From NCBI GenBank assembly GCA_964446585.1, contig CAYUPI010000001.1, positions 124,001 through 188,000 on the forward strand: 64,000 nucleotides of DNA, given 5' to 3'. The notes beneath the pieces are model-generated. The model saw only the letters and a program-made list of their open reading frames with translations, was not told the origin of the DNA and did not search any database. Positions within the stretch are counted from its first letter, which is position 1, and every line of letters begins with the position of its first letter. Source of the DNA: CAYUPI01 sp964446585. Lineage in GTDB: Bacteria; Verrucomicrobiota; Verrucomicrobiia; Limisphaerales; UBA8199. The position numbers were made by a program, and so were the translations under genes. Shown one piece after another: positions 45,501 to 55,862 of the stretch.

Positions 45501-48010
45501 AGCGACACCATAGTTCAGGGCCAGTACAATCTCAGCTTTTACGTCGCCGACCCCGACACCGGCACCGGTCCATATGCGCCGACATACCTTAAATTTGCAC
45601 CGGGCAGCCTGCCTTGTCCTGATTCCGCACGGCTGACCGGCAGGGCGCTCGATCCTCTTCGCAATGCCGTTGCCTATGCGACCAACGGCCAGTTGGACGC
45701 GTTGACCTCCATCGGCAACGTCCCGATGGCTTTTGGACAAATTGTCCCATATGAAGTTGTCATCCAGGCCAGTGGCGGTCCGGGCCCGGAGCGTGGTACG
45801 ATCGAATTCACCGCCGCCTGGAGCACCTATACAACGTCGAACAATCGGTTCGGATACGACACGAATTACATGGTCTATTGCGCGTTTGTGGATGCCGCCG
45901 ACCCGGGCTCGATCGATCCGAACAACAATGCTCGAGTGGAATCGTACAGTTCAACTGTGATTAACCCGGGAACCGTCACCGAGGCGATTCAGGGCACGTT
46001 TCGGGTCTCCGGACTCGACGCTGGTGACCGTGTCGTCGTGGAGATCTGGGTCGTCCTCGATTCCGCAATGCCAGAGCACACCGGCGGCTCGGTGGCGGCG
46101 ACTTTGGTGTCAGCTCAGACGGCTGCGAATCCGCCCGTCCCGATCACTGTTGGCGTCCAGACCGATTCGCTCGGTAACCTTTCCAAGATCTTTCCACTCC
46201 CGGCACCGCAGCAGCAGCCCCCGTTGGGACCGCTGCCAGTGCAGCCGCCGGTGTTGCCAGGTTCCACCATCAACGTGATCAGCCGCAGGTGGACAGCTAC
46301 CGACGACTGCGGCAATGTCAGCACCTGTGTCCAGCAAATCACCGTACGTGATACGTCTCCACCCGCCCTCGTGGCGCCGCCGGACATGGTTCTCGATTGT
46401 CCGGCCACAGACACCAGCACGAACGTGACGGGCTCGGCCGTTGCGCCGGACGCCTGCGGCGGCTCCGTGAAAGTCTATTACAGCGACACCGTCACCAACG
46501 GCTGCGGTGCCACGAAAGTCATTTTCCGCACCTGGACGGCGACCGACGAATCCGGGAACACCATCAACGCGGTGCAGACAATCACAGTTCGCGACATCAC
46601 CAAACCTAACCTGACCTGCCCGCCAGACCTGGTTTTGGATTGCCCTGCGAACACCGGCACCAACAACACCGGAGTGGCGACCGCTCAGGATTCGTGCAGT
46701 CAGGTGACGATACGCTACAACGATCTCGTCACCAACATTTGCAGCGGCTCGAGTATCACATTCCGCACCTGGACAGCCACGGACGCCTGCGGCAATTCGA
46801 GCAGTTGTGTGCAGTCGATCACCGTCCGCGACATCAGCAAACCGAGCCTGACCTGCCCACCGGATCTGGTTTTGGATTGTCCGGCGGACACCAGTACCAA
46901 TAGTTCTGGAGTGGCGACCGCTCAGGATTCGTGCAGTCTGGTGACGATACGTTACAGCGATCTAGTCACCAACATTTGCAGCGGCTCGAGTATCACCTTC
47001 CGCACCTGGACAGCGACCGACCAATGCGGAAATTCGGCCAGTTGTGTTCAGAAGATCACAGTCCAGGACACGACCAAGCCAGCCATCACCTGTCCGCCGG
47101 ACCTGGTTTTGGACTGCCCGGCGGCCACCGGCACTAACACCACGGGCGTGGCTACCGCTCAGGATTCGTGCAGCCAAGTGACGATCCGCTATTCTGATGT
47201 CGTCACTAACCATTGCGGCGGATCGACTATCACGTTCCGCACCTGGACGGCCACAGACGCCTGCGGCAATTCCAGCAGTTGTGTGCAGACGATCACCGTT
47301 CGCGACGTCAGCAAACCGAGCCTGACCTGCCCGTCGGATCTGGTTTTGGATTGTCCGGCGGACACCAGCACCAACAACACAGGTGTCGCGTCCGCTCAGG
47401 ACACTTGCAGCCAGGTGACCGTCCGCTACAGCGACATCGTGTCCAACCTGTGCGGCGGTTCGAGTATCACTTTCCGCACCTGGACAGCCACCGACGCCTG
47501 CGGCAACTCGAACAGTTGTGTGCAGAAGATCACCGTTCGTGACATTAGCGGACCGAATCTGACCTGCCCGCCGAAACTGGTCCTGGACTGCCCCGCTGAC
47601 ACCAGCACCAATAACACCGGAGTGGCTACCGCTCAGGACTCCTGCAGCCAGGTGACGATAAGTTACACGGATCTCGTGACCAACGCATGCGGCGGATCCA
47701 GTATCACTTTCCGTACGTGGACCGCTACGGACGCCTGCGGCAATTCGAGCTCTTGCGTGCAAAAGATCACCGTGCGCGACATTACCAGGCCGAACCTGAC
47801 TTGTCCGCCGGACCTGGTTCTGGAATGCCCGGCGGACACCGGGACCAACAACACAGGAGTTGCGAGCGCTCAGGATACCTGCAGTCAGGTGGCTGTCCGC
47901 TACACCGATGTCGTCACCAACATCTGCGGCGCGTCGAGTATTACTTTCCGCACGTGGACCGCTACTGACACCTGCGGCAATTCGAACAGTTGTGTGCAGA
48001 AGATCACGAT
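42421..48010 (+). repeat. Tandem coding repeats (246-bp then ~237-bp units)
   Basis: Seven 246-bp units after the gap, at least one before it, then about twelve ~234-240-bp units that differ more. 42613-43030 and 43843-44260 are identical over 418 bp at an offset of 1230 bp, exactly five 246-bp units. The first units are the most alike, pointing to recent duplication or gene conversion at the 5' end of the array. Confidence 0.9.
42513..42612. other. Assembly gap, 100 Ns
   Basis: Exactly 100 unknown bases, the usual placeholder for a gap of unknown size. It lies within a tandem repeat array. Sequence to its right (42613-43030) is identical to 43843-44260 (418 bp), which would explain the failed assembly. 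The true number of repeats is unknown. Confidence 0.98.
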
Positions 48011-49544
48011 CCGCGACACAACGCCTCCAACTTTATCCTGCCAGCCGGGCAAAACGGTCTCGGCGACCAACCAGTGGACGTTTGATGAGCCCACTGCCTC
48101 CGACACCTGCGGCGTCGCCACCGTGCAAGTGCTGAGCACGATGACAAATCGACCCGATACCAGCACTTTGACAGCCACGCGCACATGGGTGGCGAGTGAT
48201 GCCTGCGAGAATACGAACACCTGCCAGCAAACGGTAACGGTCCTCCTGGGCCAGTTGCCCTTAATCACGTCTTTCCCGCGGTCGCAAATCGTCGCCGAAG
48301 GCTCTGATCTGACGTTGACCGTGACCGCTACAAGTCAAACTCCCTGCACGTATGCCTGGCAATTGGGCGGCGTACCTATCCCGGGAGCCTCGGGCACAAC
48401 TTGCGCGTTCCACGGTATCCGGCTGACGAACGCCGGCGTGTATAGCGTTATCGTCAGCAATGCCGCTGGGGCGGTGGGCAGCCCGGCCGCGGTCATCGAT
48501 GTAGGGGCCAAAGTCTCCTACCAACCGATTAGCAACCGATTAGCGCTTTCGTGGTCGAGCCCATATATTCTTCAGGCGGCTGCGGCCGTCACTGGACCGT
48601 GGACCGACGTTGCAGGCGCTACCAGCCCCTACGTGCCGACTGCCGGGGTCCCGAGGCAGTTCTTCCGGTTGCGGTCGCCAACGATCGTATTTACGACCAA
48701 TTACTCCGGAGGCCAATTTACCCTTAGCGGACCAGGGGTACCGGGGTGCAATTTCATCTTCCAGGCTTCAACCAACCTGACCGATTGGGTCAATCTCCAG
48801 ACCAACCCGTCGCCGATTATGTTTATCGACAGCAGCGCCTCGCAGTATCCGAACCGCGCTTACCGCGCTGTGACGGCGCAACCGATCGTCAACCCGACAC
48901 CGCTGGTGCCGCCGGCGATCACGTCGGCACCGCTGGGCCAGACTGCGATTCTGGGAGGCGGCATGTTGCTCACGGCTTCAGCCATTGGTTCCGGTCCTTT
49001 GACATATCAATGGCAGTTGAACGGCGCGAACATCGCCGCCGCAACCGGCAGTTCGCTGAGCCTGAACAATCTCCAGTTCACGAATGCCGGGCTGTACAGC
49101 GTCGTCGTGAGCAATGGCGGGGGCATCACGACCAGCGCCGCCGCGGTCGTGAACGTCGGCGTGAATCTGGCTCAGCAGCTTTGGGGCTCGGCGCTTCAAC
49201 TTACGTGGCCGGCGCCATACGTCCTTCAATCCGCACTCACGGCCCCCGGGCCTTATAGCGACCTCGCGGGTGTAGATAGTCCATATTCATACAACCTCGC
49301 GTCCGGTCCCCGGCAGTTCTTCCGGCTGCGTTCGCCGCAGTATCAATTCACATCAGCCCATTTGCCCGACGGTTCGTTCAGCATGAGCGGTCCTGGGGTT
49401 CCGGGTTACTGCTTTGTGTTCCAGGCCACGACGGATTTCGTCCATTGGGTCAATCTGCAAACCAATGCTTCACCGGTCTCGTTTGTTGACTCCAACGCCG
49501 CGCAGTATCCGAACAGATTCTACCGTGCAGTCGTCGCTCATTAG
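42613..49544 (+). CDS. Giant surface protein with HYR-like repeats, part after assembly gap
   Basis: About 2310 residues, continuing the gene that starts at 40934. Seven 82-residue repeats (RTYTATDACGNSS, NVTVQC, VVATDNCGG, HSDQTI) are followed by about twelve diverged 78-80-residue repeats (TWTATDACGNSSSCVQ, CPPDLVLDCPA, YSDLVTN). They match the HYR (hyalin) beta-sandwich type used in adhesion. One repeat near 45500 is interrupted by a ~240-residue insert. The C-terminal ~480 residues hold two Ig-like domains, each followed by a module with RQFFRLRSP and FQASTNLTDWVNLQTN. It ends FYRAVVAH. It is likely exported and surface-bound. Cysteines in pairs suggest disulfides. Confidence 0.85.
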
Positions 49545-49567
49545 CACACCGTCGCATCTACGTTCGA

Positions 49568-49584
49568 GGCCGAGTCGCTCGGCC
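49568..49584. terminator. Hairpin between convergent genes
   Basis: GGCCGAG TCG CTCGGCC forms a perfect 7-bp stem with a 3-nt loop, 24 bp after the stop of the giant repeat gene and 30 bp after that of the small gene on the other strand. There is no clear U-run, so it is only a candidate end for either transcript. Confidence 0.35.
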
Positions 49585-49614
49585 CCGAATTGAGTGGCGC
49601 TGCAGGTGAGGTCT

Positions 49615-49938
49615 TTACCAACGATGCCCGCCATGGAAATGTCCGCACCCGCGGCGATGGTACCAGCCATAGCTCCGATAGCACGGATACGCGTAGCCGC
49701 GACAGCCTGGGCCGATCCCAATTCCGACTAATGGTGGTGCGACCACTACCGGTGGCGGGACGTAATAAACGAGCGCCGTACAGACGGTCGGCGCAACGAC
49801 GACCGGCGCTGGCCGGGTCAAAACAATTGCCGGGATTGGTGGAAGCGGCAATCCGATGCCGATGTTGAGGTGCACTCCGGCTTGAACAGCCGAGACTGCG
49901 TCAACGAGAACCGCAGATAGTAATAATATTTTCTTCAT
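49615..49938 (-). CDS. Small secreted Pro/Gly/His-rich protein
   Basis: 107 residues. A clear signal peptide (MKKILLLSAVLVDAVSAVQA). The mature part is rich in Pro and Val (LPLPPIPAIV, VVYYVPPPVVVAPPLV-like segments) and ends in a Cys/Tyr/His-rich tail (YRSYGWYHRRGCGHFHGGHRW) that could bind metal. Similar small proteins with Pro-rich and His/Tyr-rich tails are common in PVC bacteria, but have no known function. It is convergent with the giant repeat gene. Confidence 0.65.
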   Translation of the reverse strand: MKKILLLSAVLVDAVSAVQAGVHLNIGIGLPLPPIPAIVLTRPAPVVVAPTVCTALVYYVPPPVVVAPPLVGIGIGPGCRGYAYPCYRSYGWYHRRGCGHFHGGHRW

Positions 49939-50042
49939 ATACTCATCAGACGCCGGATTATCCTCAGTCTTATCTCAAAAAGATGACTCTTGAGAATTTT
50001 CCCTTGAATAAATGCACCTGGAATTCGTCACTATGCGGTCCG

Positions 50043-50933
50043 TCAAGACCCGGCGACGGTCCTCGCCGACCTCGATCCTAAACTGCCGGCCGGGAAATTT
50101 GAGCCGGGCTTTCGCTTCAATCTGCTGTTCCAGGGAATCTCGATCTCGCCTCGGCTGAACGTGACTGCGCGACCGCCGATGCCGACGCGATCACCGAGAT
50201 TGCGGCAGAAAATTTCGCCGCCGCGCCGGGAGATCTGTCTAGCGAACAGCTCCTTCTTACCCAGACGCTCCGACCAGTACGGGATCAGAGAGCAATGAGA
50301 GGAGCCGGTGACGGGATCCTCCGGGATGCCCGCCGCCGGGGCAAAAAAGCGAGAGACAAAATCCACGTCATCGCCGCGAGCGGTGGCAATAATCCCCAGG
50401 CTGTCCAGTCGTTCGAGCCGGTCCTTATCCGGCTCGAGCGACGCCACTTCTGATTGGGAGCCGAACACTGCTACATAATCGCGCGCTTTCAACACTTCGG
50501 CAGGTTGCCTTCCCAGTCCGCGCAACAAATCTTCCGGAGCCGCGCATGGCATCGGTGGCCGGGCCGGAAAGTCCAGTTCAATGATGGTGTCGCGCCGAGC
50601 GGCAGTCAGCCGGCCGCTCCGGGTCTGGAAGCGCACGCTCGATTCCTCGTGGCCCAGCTCAGTGAAGAGGATATGGGCGGGCGCCAAAGTGGCATGACCG
50701 CACAGATCAACTTCTACAGTCGGCGTGAACCAGCGAAGATGGAAATAACCCGCCTCCCGCTTGAAGAAAGCGGTTTCGGACAGATTGTTCTCTGCCGCGA
50801 TGCGCTGAAGAATTTCGTCCGGCGGCCACTGTTGCAACGGACAGACCCCTGCCGGATTTCCGCTGAAGACGGAGCCGGTAAAAGCGTCAACGTGGTAGTA
50901 AGGAAGAAGCACAGCGGCAAGCTTAAGTCCCAT
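50043..50933 (-). CDS. PhzF family isomerase-like protein
   Basis: 296 residues. The diaminopimelate-epimerase-like fold shows VDAFTGSVFSGNPAGVC at ~15-31, the catalytic Glu in ENNLSETAFF, RWFTPTVEVDLCGHATL at ~67-83, and FAPAAGIPEDPVTGSSHC at ~215-232. PhzF isomerises a dihydro-anthranilate in phenazine synthesis, but most members, including those without other phz genes as here, have unknown substrates. The C-terminus runs ~30 residues past the usual end (RGEIEIPW), which may be read-through into non-conserved sequence. Confidence 0.88.
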   Translation of the reverse strand: MGLKLAAVLLPYYHVDAFTGSVFSGNPAGVCPLQQWPPDEILQRIAAENNLSETAFFKREAGYFHLRWFTPTVEVDLCGHATLAPAHILFTELGHEESSVRFQTRSGRLTAARRDTIIELDFPARPPMPCAAPEDLLRGLGRQPAEVLKARDYVAVFGSQSEVASLEPDKDRLERLDSLGIIATARGDDVDFVSRFFAPAAGIPEDPVTGSSHCSLIPYWSERLGKKELFARQISRRGGEIFCRNLGDRVGIGGRAVTFSRGEIEIPWNSRLKRKPGSNFPAGSLGSRSARTVAGS

Positions 50934-51075
50934 TTCCGAATTACGAAAGTCGAAACACGACCTAGAGCGAGGTCGGCGTCCCTGTAATCTGTGAAATCCA
51001 ATCTGGATTGAGGTGTGAACTTAGCTTTGCGTCTGCACGAATCGTGACGCATTTTGGGCGGCAAGTGGATTCGCG

Positions 51076-51897
51076 ATGCGAAAGAATTTGAGAATGTGGA
51101 TGACGGCCCGGGCGTTGTTCCTGGCCGAAGAAATGTTGACGGCGTCGGCCGGTCAACTCGGGTTCTGCGCCGAGCACGCCGCTACAAACGGCAGCGCGCT
51201 CAAGTACGAGGAGCCGCGGTTCTTAACCGGAAAGATTTACGCAAAAGACGGCCACCGCAGAACTGTTTTGTTTAATTTCACTCGACGGGCCGTTCGCTCG
51301 GGCGCGGAGCTGCGGGTGGTTCGTGAATATACCTACCCCGATGGCAAACTGGCCGCCCGCGAACGGCTGGCCTATGTGGGTGATGACCTGGTCTCGTTTG
51401 AACTCGAGGAACTGCAGATTGGAGCCCGGGGCCGCGCCGAGATTCGGCGCGTCGCGAATGACCACGCCAAGGCCCGGATCTGGTTCGAGTACGCCAAAGA
51501 TCCCCTGTCAGTGACGCGGCCGAAGACTGATAGCGAACCGCTGCAGAAAGAAGCGCTGGTCAACGACATGGTCGCGCCGTTCCTGGCCGCACATTGGGAC
51601 GAGCTTGTTCGAGGCAGAGAGGTAAAGTGCCGTTACATCGTCGTGCCGCGAACCGAGACTGTCGGGTTCACTTTCAAGAGAGCGCCCGAGTCAGCGCAGC
51701 CAGGCGGTAGGGTGGTGGTGATCAAAATGGAAGCCACCAGCCCGGTCATTGCAGCACTCGTCGATCCACTCTTTTTCACACTCGAAAGAGACCCTCCGCA
51801 CCGCGTGCTGCAATATTCTGGCCGTGTCACACCCAAGATCCAATCATCAGGCAAATGGAAGGATTTGGACGCCGTGACAGTGTTTGATTGGAAGTGA
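51076..51897 (+). CDS. Uncharacterised protein, possibly exported
   Basis: 273 residues from the ATG at 51076. The N-terminus has a weak hydrophobic stretch, but not a convincing signal peptide. The body alternates short beta segments (RVVREYTYPDGKLAARERLAY, VKCRYIVVPRTETVGFTF). I do not recognise the family. The last hydrophobic stretch is AALVDPLFFTLERDPPHRVL. It is divergent from the PhzF gene and ends near the palindromic hairpin at 51931. Function unknown. Confidence 0.6.
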   Translation: MRKNLRMWMTARALFLAEEMLTASAGQLGFCAEHAATNGSALKYEEPRFLTGKIYAKDGHRRTVLFNFTRRAVRSGAELRVVREYTYPDGKLAARERLAYVGDDLVSFELEELQIGARGRAEIRRVANDHAKARIWFEYAKDPLSVTRPKTDSEPLQKEALVNDMVAPFLAAHWDELVRGREVKCRYIVVPRTETVGFTFKRAPESAQPGGRVVVIKMEATSPVIAALVDPLFFTLERDPPHRVLQYSGRVTPKIQSSGKWKDLDAVTVFDWK

Positions 51898-51930
51898 TCA
51901 GGGAAAAAGGATCCGCGCTTCCGAGAGAGT

Positions 51931-51950
51931 CCGCCGACTGACGTCGGCGG
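51931..51950. repeat. Single REP-like hairpin (family E)
   Basis: CCGCCGAC/GTCGGCGG: an 8-bp perfect stem around a TGAC loop, in the gap between the convergent gene ends at 51897 and 51974. It could also serve as a shared transcription end, though no U-run follows. Confidence 0.6.
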
Positions 51951-51973
51951 CTACAAGCCATCAAAAATGCAGG

Positions 51974-54544
51974 CTATGGCGAGGTGACGCGCACGCGCAT
52001 GAATCGTTGTGGCGATGACCCCAGCGGCGCATTTTCCCGAACGACGATAGTCTCCGTGTTCGTGCCGGTACGACTGACCTCGGTGGTGAGCACGGTGTTG
52101 GGGACGGCGCCCGTGGCGGAATAGGTCGAGCCGGCATTCCAACTCCCGAGGTCATCGGACAATTCGACTGTGTGCGTCACATTGCTAACCCCGGTGCGCC
52201 GGTTGAAGGTCAACGCCAGGTAATTGGTATTGCCGTTCGTCCGCAAAGTCAGGACCGGCGTATTCTGCGCCTTCCAATACTGGAGCAAATCATGCAGAGC
52301 CTGGGGTTCGTTGTTTGGCGGGCCGTTGATTCCAGTCTGATCGGTCGTGTTGATGCCGTGGCAATTCTTGCAAGTTCGAATTTCACCCGGTTGATAGGTA
52401 ATCCAATAACGCTCCTTGACGATGCTTTCGTTGTTCGTGCCCAGTAACTGGTGTGTCATCGCCCGGCGCGCGGGCAGCAGCGCCGCGAACGAGCCGTCAT
52501 CAGCGAGTTTCACAGTTCCATTTGTGCCCGCCGGATCGAGCACGTTGTCCGCAGCAGGCTCGTGTAGCTCGGTTGCCAACACACGCCGGCCCGGCACGGG
52601 ATTGGTGCCGCCGCCAGTGTAACCACGCCGCTGGTCGGCCTGAAGAAACTGGATGTGAGCGATGTCGTAGAGTTTTGGGGGATTGTTTCCCAGCACTGCG
52701 GTGTTTGTCGGCCCCCAGGTAACATTGGTCGTGCCCGCTATTCTCAAGTTGAACGGCTGCTGCCGGTCGGCGCGGTCGCGGCGTGTGACATTGTGGCTGA
52801 CGAGCAGCGCGAGGTTATTCACGCGCAAATATTTTTGAAAGAGACCGACATCCACGCCCTCCTCGTCGAAGACCTGCTGCTCGGTGCCATTGATCGAGTT
52901 TGTCAGGAGCGGCGGCGACGCGTTGCTGCGGACCTCGACCGGGTCCAATTCCCAGAGCGCACCAATATTCGTGACGAGCTGGCCGCTGATGTACTGAACC
53001 ACATTCCCATTTGCGAGATTGTTGCTCAAACCAGGAGTCAGTGGCTGATCGGCCAGCCAGAGGCTGCCCGCCTGTTTTAGAGAGTAGAGGCGGAATGGGT
53101 ACCGCGACTGCGGAAGCGTAGACGTGCCGATGTTCGCGTCGGTTGAAGGCGTATTCGTGGCGAACGCGGCCACGAGGGACCCGTCGCTCATCGGCAGCGG
53201 ATTGCGGAACACACCATAAGGATTGGGAAAATTATTTGATTTCGGAGAGATGTAGCTAATGAAGCAACTGTCAGCGTTCAGCCCGAAAGGCGCGGTGATG
53301 GTAATGATTTGCCCGGCGGCGTGAGTGCCGAAGTCGGGCGCATCGACGCCAAAATAAACGCCGTTGGTCCGGGGGTCCTCGCGGATCCAGAAGAAATTAT
53401 TCAGAAAATTCTGGGAGTTGGTGCGCGTCGCAATGTTGAAGTCGATGAGATTATCGTCGTTGGTAAAACTCCGCTTGAATGTTTGCAGAAAATCGTGCCG
53501 CCCCATGTGATTCAGCACTTCCTCGCCCGAGCCATCCGTAAACATCGTCCAGGGAAAGAAGGAATTGAAAGCATTGCCGTTGACCTTGAGCGCGGCGAGG
53601 TTTGTCCCGTCGAAGGTGCGCGGTTCAGGAAAAAACTCGGCGCGGTCGTTCAGATCGTAGGCGGAGCCGGCCGATTCATCGGTATAGTTGAATGTGCCGT
53701 TGATGGGGGTGCCATTGGTCATCGTGGCGATGCGGTCGTCGGTCGCGTTCCGGTCCTGCACGAGGTGGTCCCAGCGAATGAAGACCAGCCGACCGGAGCT
53801 GTCCACCGAGGGCGTGAAAACTCCGCTGGGAGTGTGGTTGAGCAAATGCAGATCGCCGCTCGCCGGGTCCAGGCTCCAAAGGCCGGTGACGGTCGGGAAG
53901 TCATTGTATTCGTCCAGTTGCGGATAGAGATGGGGCGAGCCGTCCCGAGGGCGGTCGCTGGCGAAAATGATGCGGCCTTCCGGGCTGTAACACGGCCCCA
54001 CATTGTTATAGTTGGTCGGTTGTCCGGGAACTTTAGTGATCGCGTAGGGGCCGTCGGGCAGGCCGGTCAGTTCGTAGAGCTGCCAATAGAACCCATTGGT
54101 GTCGTTGGCGGATTGAGGTGCGCCGACCACCATGCTGAACAAAGCACGCGAGCCGCTCCAATGGACCTGCGGCTCGCGAACCGCGATGCCATTAGTATGT
54201 TGGATGCCGGCGGCGCCAAGACCCAGAGCGCGCGTCAGGTTTGTCAGCGTCAGGTTGGCGAGCGAACCATTCGGTTTACCCAGCCAGAGATCGCCGCCGC
54301 GCGGGGAATATAAAGTGCCTCCCAGGTGATTCCCGAACCCGGCGCCGACGCCCAGGAAAACATTGGTAACGGTGTTGTCGTTGACTTCATTTGCCTGCGG
54401 CACCTGGGTAACGAAGAGAATGGGATTGGCCGCCGGCGCCGGGAGTACCTGGAGCGCCCCGATCAGAGCCACTCCCAGCGCGCGCACAAGCGAGCTACCC
54501 ATTCTTTGCCGGAATGCTAACCTTCCATTCATCGCTCCGTGCAT
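51974..54544 (-). CDS. HzsA-related cytochrome-like secreted protein
   Basis: 856 residues from the ATG at 54544 (a second ATG 12 bp on is possible). A signal peptide (~15-39) is followed by a beta-propeller with YSPEGRIIFASDRP, LWSLDPASGD and VDSSGRLVFIRWDH (~190-260), as in the TolB-like part of the hydrazine synthase alpha-subunit family. A single CKNCH haem motif is at 725-729. The C-terminal ~100 residues are a beta-rich tail. In anammox bacteria HzsA makes hydrazine, but verrucomicrobial relatives lack the partner subunits; none are nearby. The function is unknown, and redox activity is inferred from the haem motif. Confidence 0.8.
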   Translation of the reverse strand: MHGAMNGRLAFRQRMGSSLVRALGVALIGALQVLPAPAANPILFVTQVPQANEVNDNTVTNVFLGVGAGFGNHLGGTLYSPRGGDLWLGKPNGSLANLTLTNLTRALGLGAAGIQHTNGIAVREPQVHWSGSRALFSMVVGAPQSANDTNGFYWQLYELTGLPDGPYAITKVPGQPTNYNNVGPCYSPEGRIIFASDRPRDGSPHLYPQLDEYNDFPTVTGLWSLDPASGDLHLLNHTPSGVFTPSVDSSGRLVFIRWDHLVQDRNATDDRIATMTNGTPINGTFNYTDESAGSAYDLNDRAEFFPEPRTFDGTNLAALKVNGNAFNSFFPWTMFTDGSGEEVLNHMGRHDFLQTFKRSFTNDDNLIDFNIATRTNSQNFLNNFFWIREDPRTNGVYFGVDAPDFGTHAAGQIITITAPFGLNADSCFISYISPKSNNFPNPYGVFRNPLPMSDGSLVAAFATNTPSTDANIGTSTLPQSRYPFRLYSLKQAGSLWLADQPLTPGLSNNLANGNVVQYISGQLVTNIGALWELDPVEVRSNASPPLLTNSINGTEQQVFDEEGVDVGLFQKYLRVNNLALLVSHNVTRRDRADRQQPFNLRIAGTTNVTWGPTNTAVLGNNPPKLYDIAHIQFLQADQRRGYTGGGTNPVPGRRVLATELHEPAADNVLDPAGTNGTVKLADDGSFAALLPARRAMTHQLLGTNNESIVKERYWITYQPGEIRTCKNCHGINTTDQTGINGPPNNEPQALHDLLQYWKAQNTPVLTLRTNGNTNYLALTFNRRTGVSNVTHTVELSDDLGSWNAGSTYSATGAVPNTVLTTEVSRTGTNTETIVVRENAPLGSSPQRFMRVRVTSP

Positions 54545-54636
54545 AGCAGGACGAATACCATCCCTGACCCTTTTTCACTATTGAGAAGAAGACGGTGCAT
54601 TGATACGGCGTGAACGATCATCTATTCTTGGCAGCC

Positions 54637-55818
54637 TTAACTTTCGCTCAACCGCCGAGCCGGTTTCTCATGCAGCATTTCGTGCGCTTCTCTCAAAATG
54701 GCCGGAATTCTGCCCGCAAATGGACTGCGGTCGAAAGCGCCATCGAGTTCGATATCCGCCACTTGTCCGGCGTTTTCGCCTGGGAACCAGTGATCGGCCT
54801 GACCCAGCAGATTGTAGCGCATCTTGGCCCAGCCAGTTAGGTCGAGAGTTTTGGCGAACGTCCACAACCTGAGAATCTCGAGGACATTAATTAGGCCAGG
54901 CATCGACAGATAATCAGGCAGACCTTCAAACCAGCGCGCGCACCAATCGGCCCCCAGCACGCGGTTCATTTCCTCGCGCAGACGCTGTTCAACGGGAGCT
55001 ACCGTTTGGTTGATCCGATCATAATGCTCCAGGGCGCGCATGTGTTCGTCGAAATCTCCCGGCCGGCTGGCGCCGCAGCTCAGCGTGTGGACTTCCGGGC
55101 GGCTCAGGCAGTAAAGGTCATTGAACTGCATTGGCGTCAGCGGCGCGCACAACTTAACGAGCTTAGCCGGCGGTTCGTAGAGTTTCCCGCCTTTGTCATT
55201 CGGGCTGATGATGAAGACCCCCATATCTCGCGCGCGGGCCGCCAGAATCGCCGGCCAGTTCAGGTCGTTGACGAAATACCAGTGGACGTTGAGGTAATCG
55301 AAATCGCCGTGGTTGATCGCCTCCAGGATGATGTCGGTCGTGGCGTGCGTGGAAAATCCTACGAATCGTACGCGGCCCTGCTTTTGTAGTTGGCGCGCTG
55401 CCGCCAAACAACCGTTCGGCCTGAGGGAGTAATCGAGCAACTGACGGTTATTAATGCCGTGCAGCGCCAATAGATCCACGTAGGCCAGTCGCAGGTTTTT
55501 CTGCGAGGTGTCGAACGTCCGCAGAAACTCCGCCGCTGTGGGTTTTGGGCCGACCTTGGTTTGGACGATGATTTTCTCGCGAGGAAGGGACGGGAGAATC
55601 CTGCCCAACTGCATTTCGGAGGTGCCGTAACCGCGCGCCGTCTCGACATGATTGATGCCGAGGTCGAACGCCCGGCGGATGGTGGCTTCAAGATTCTCCT
55701 GGTTGTCGCGGGGGATCTTACCGGGCTCGACATCCTGCCATTGGAACTGGTACCGCATCCCGCCGCAGGAAATCACCGGCATCGCCAGTTCCGTGCGGCC
55801 GAAGCGGCGGTATCTCAT
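54637..55818 (-). CDS. Aldo/keto reductase family protein
   Basis: 393 residues from the ATG at 55818 (MRYRRFGRTELAMPVIS); the frame is open further upstream but the N-terminal motif fits here. The catalytic set is partly visible: FDLGINHVETARGYG (Asp is replaced, Tyr in RGYG), the Lys in IVQTKVG, and LALHG for the His. The barrel ends near residue 300. An extra ~90-residue C-terminal helical extension (LPDYLSMPGLINVLEILRLW) occurs in a subgroup of these enzymes. No iron-sulfur motif is seen at the end. Substrate unknown. Confidence 0.85.
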   Translation of the reverse strand: MRYRRFGRTELAMPVISCGGMRYQFQWQDVEPGKIPRDNQENLEATIRRAFDLGINHVETARGYGTSEMQLGRILPSLPREKIIVQTKVGPKPTAAEFLRTFDTSQKNLRLAYVDLLALHGINNRQLLDYSLRPNGCLAAARQLQKQGRVRFVGFSTHATTDIILEAINHGDFDYLNVHWYFVNDLNWPAILAARARDMGVFIISPNDKGGKLYEPPAKLVKLCAPLTPMQFNDLYCLSRPEVHTLSCGASRPGDFDEHMRALEHYDRINQTVAPVEQRLREEMNRVLGADWCARWFEGLPDYLSMPGLINVLEILRLWTFAKTLDLTGWAKMRYNLLGQADHWFPGENAGQVADIELDGAFDRSPFAGRIPAILREAHEMLHEKPARRLSES

Positions 55819-55862
55819 GGGGCGCAACTTAAGCGGGCTGCGCCGGGTTCGCAAGCGATCCA

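Noticed and set aside
42421..48010. Regular repeats resembling a CRISPR array
   Set aside because: The units are ~240 bp, coding in one frame throughout, and have no spacer-repeat pattern.
40934..49544. Frameshift splitting the giant gene in two
   Set aside because: The frame change coincides exactly with 100 placeholder Ns, so it says nothing about the real gene.
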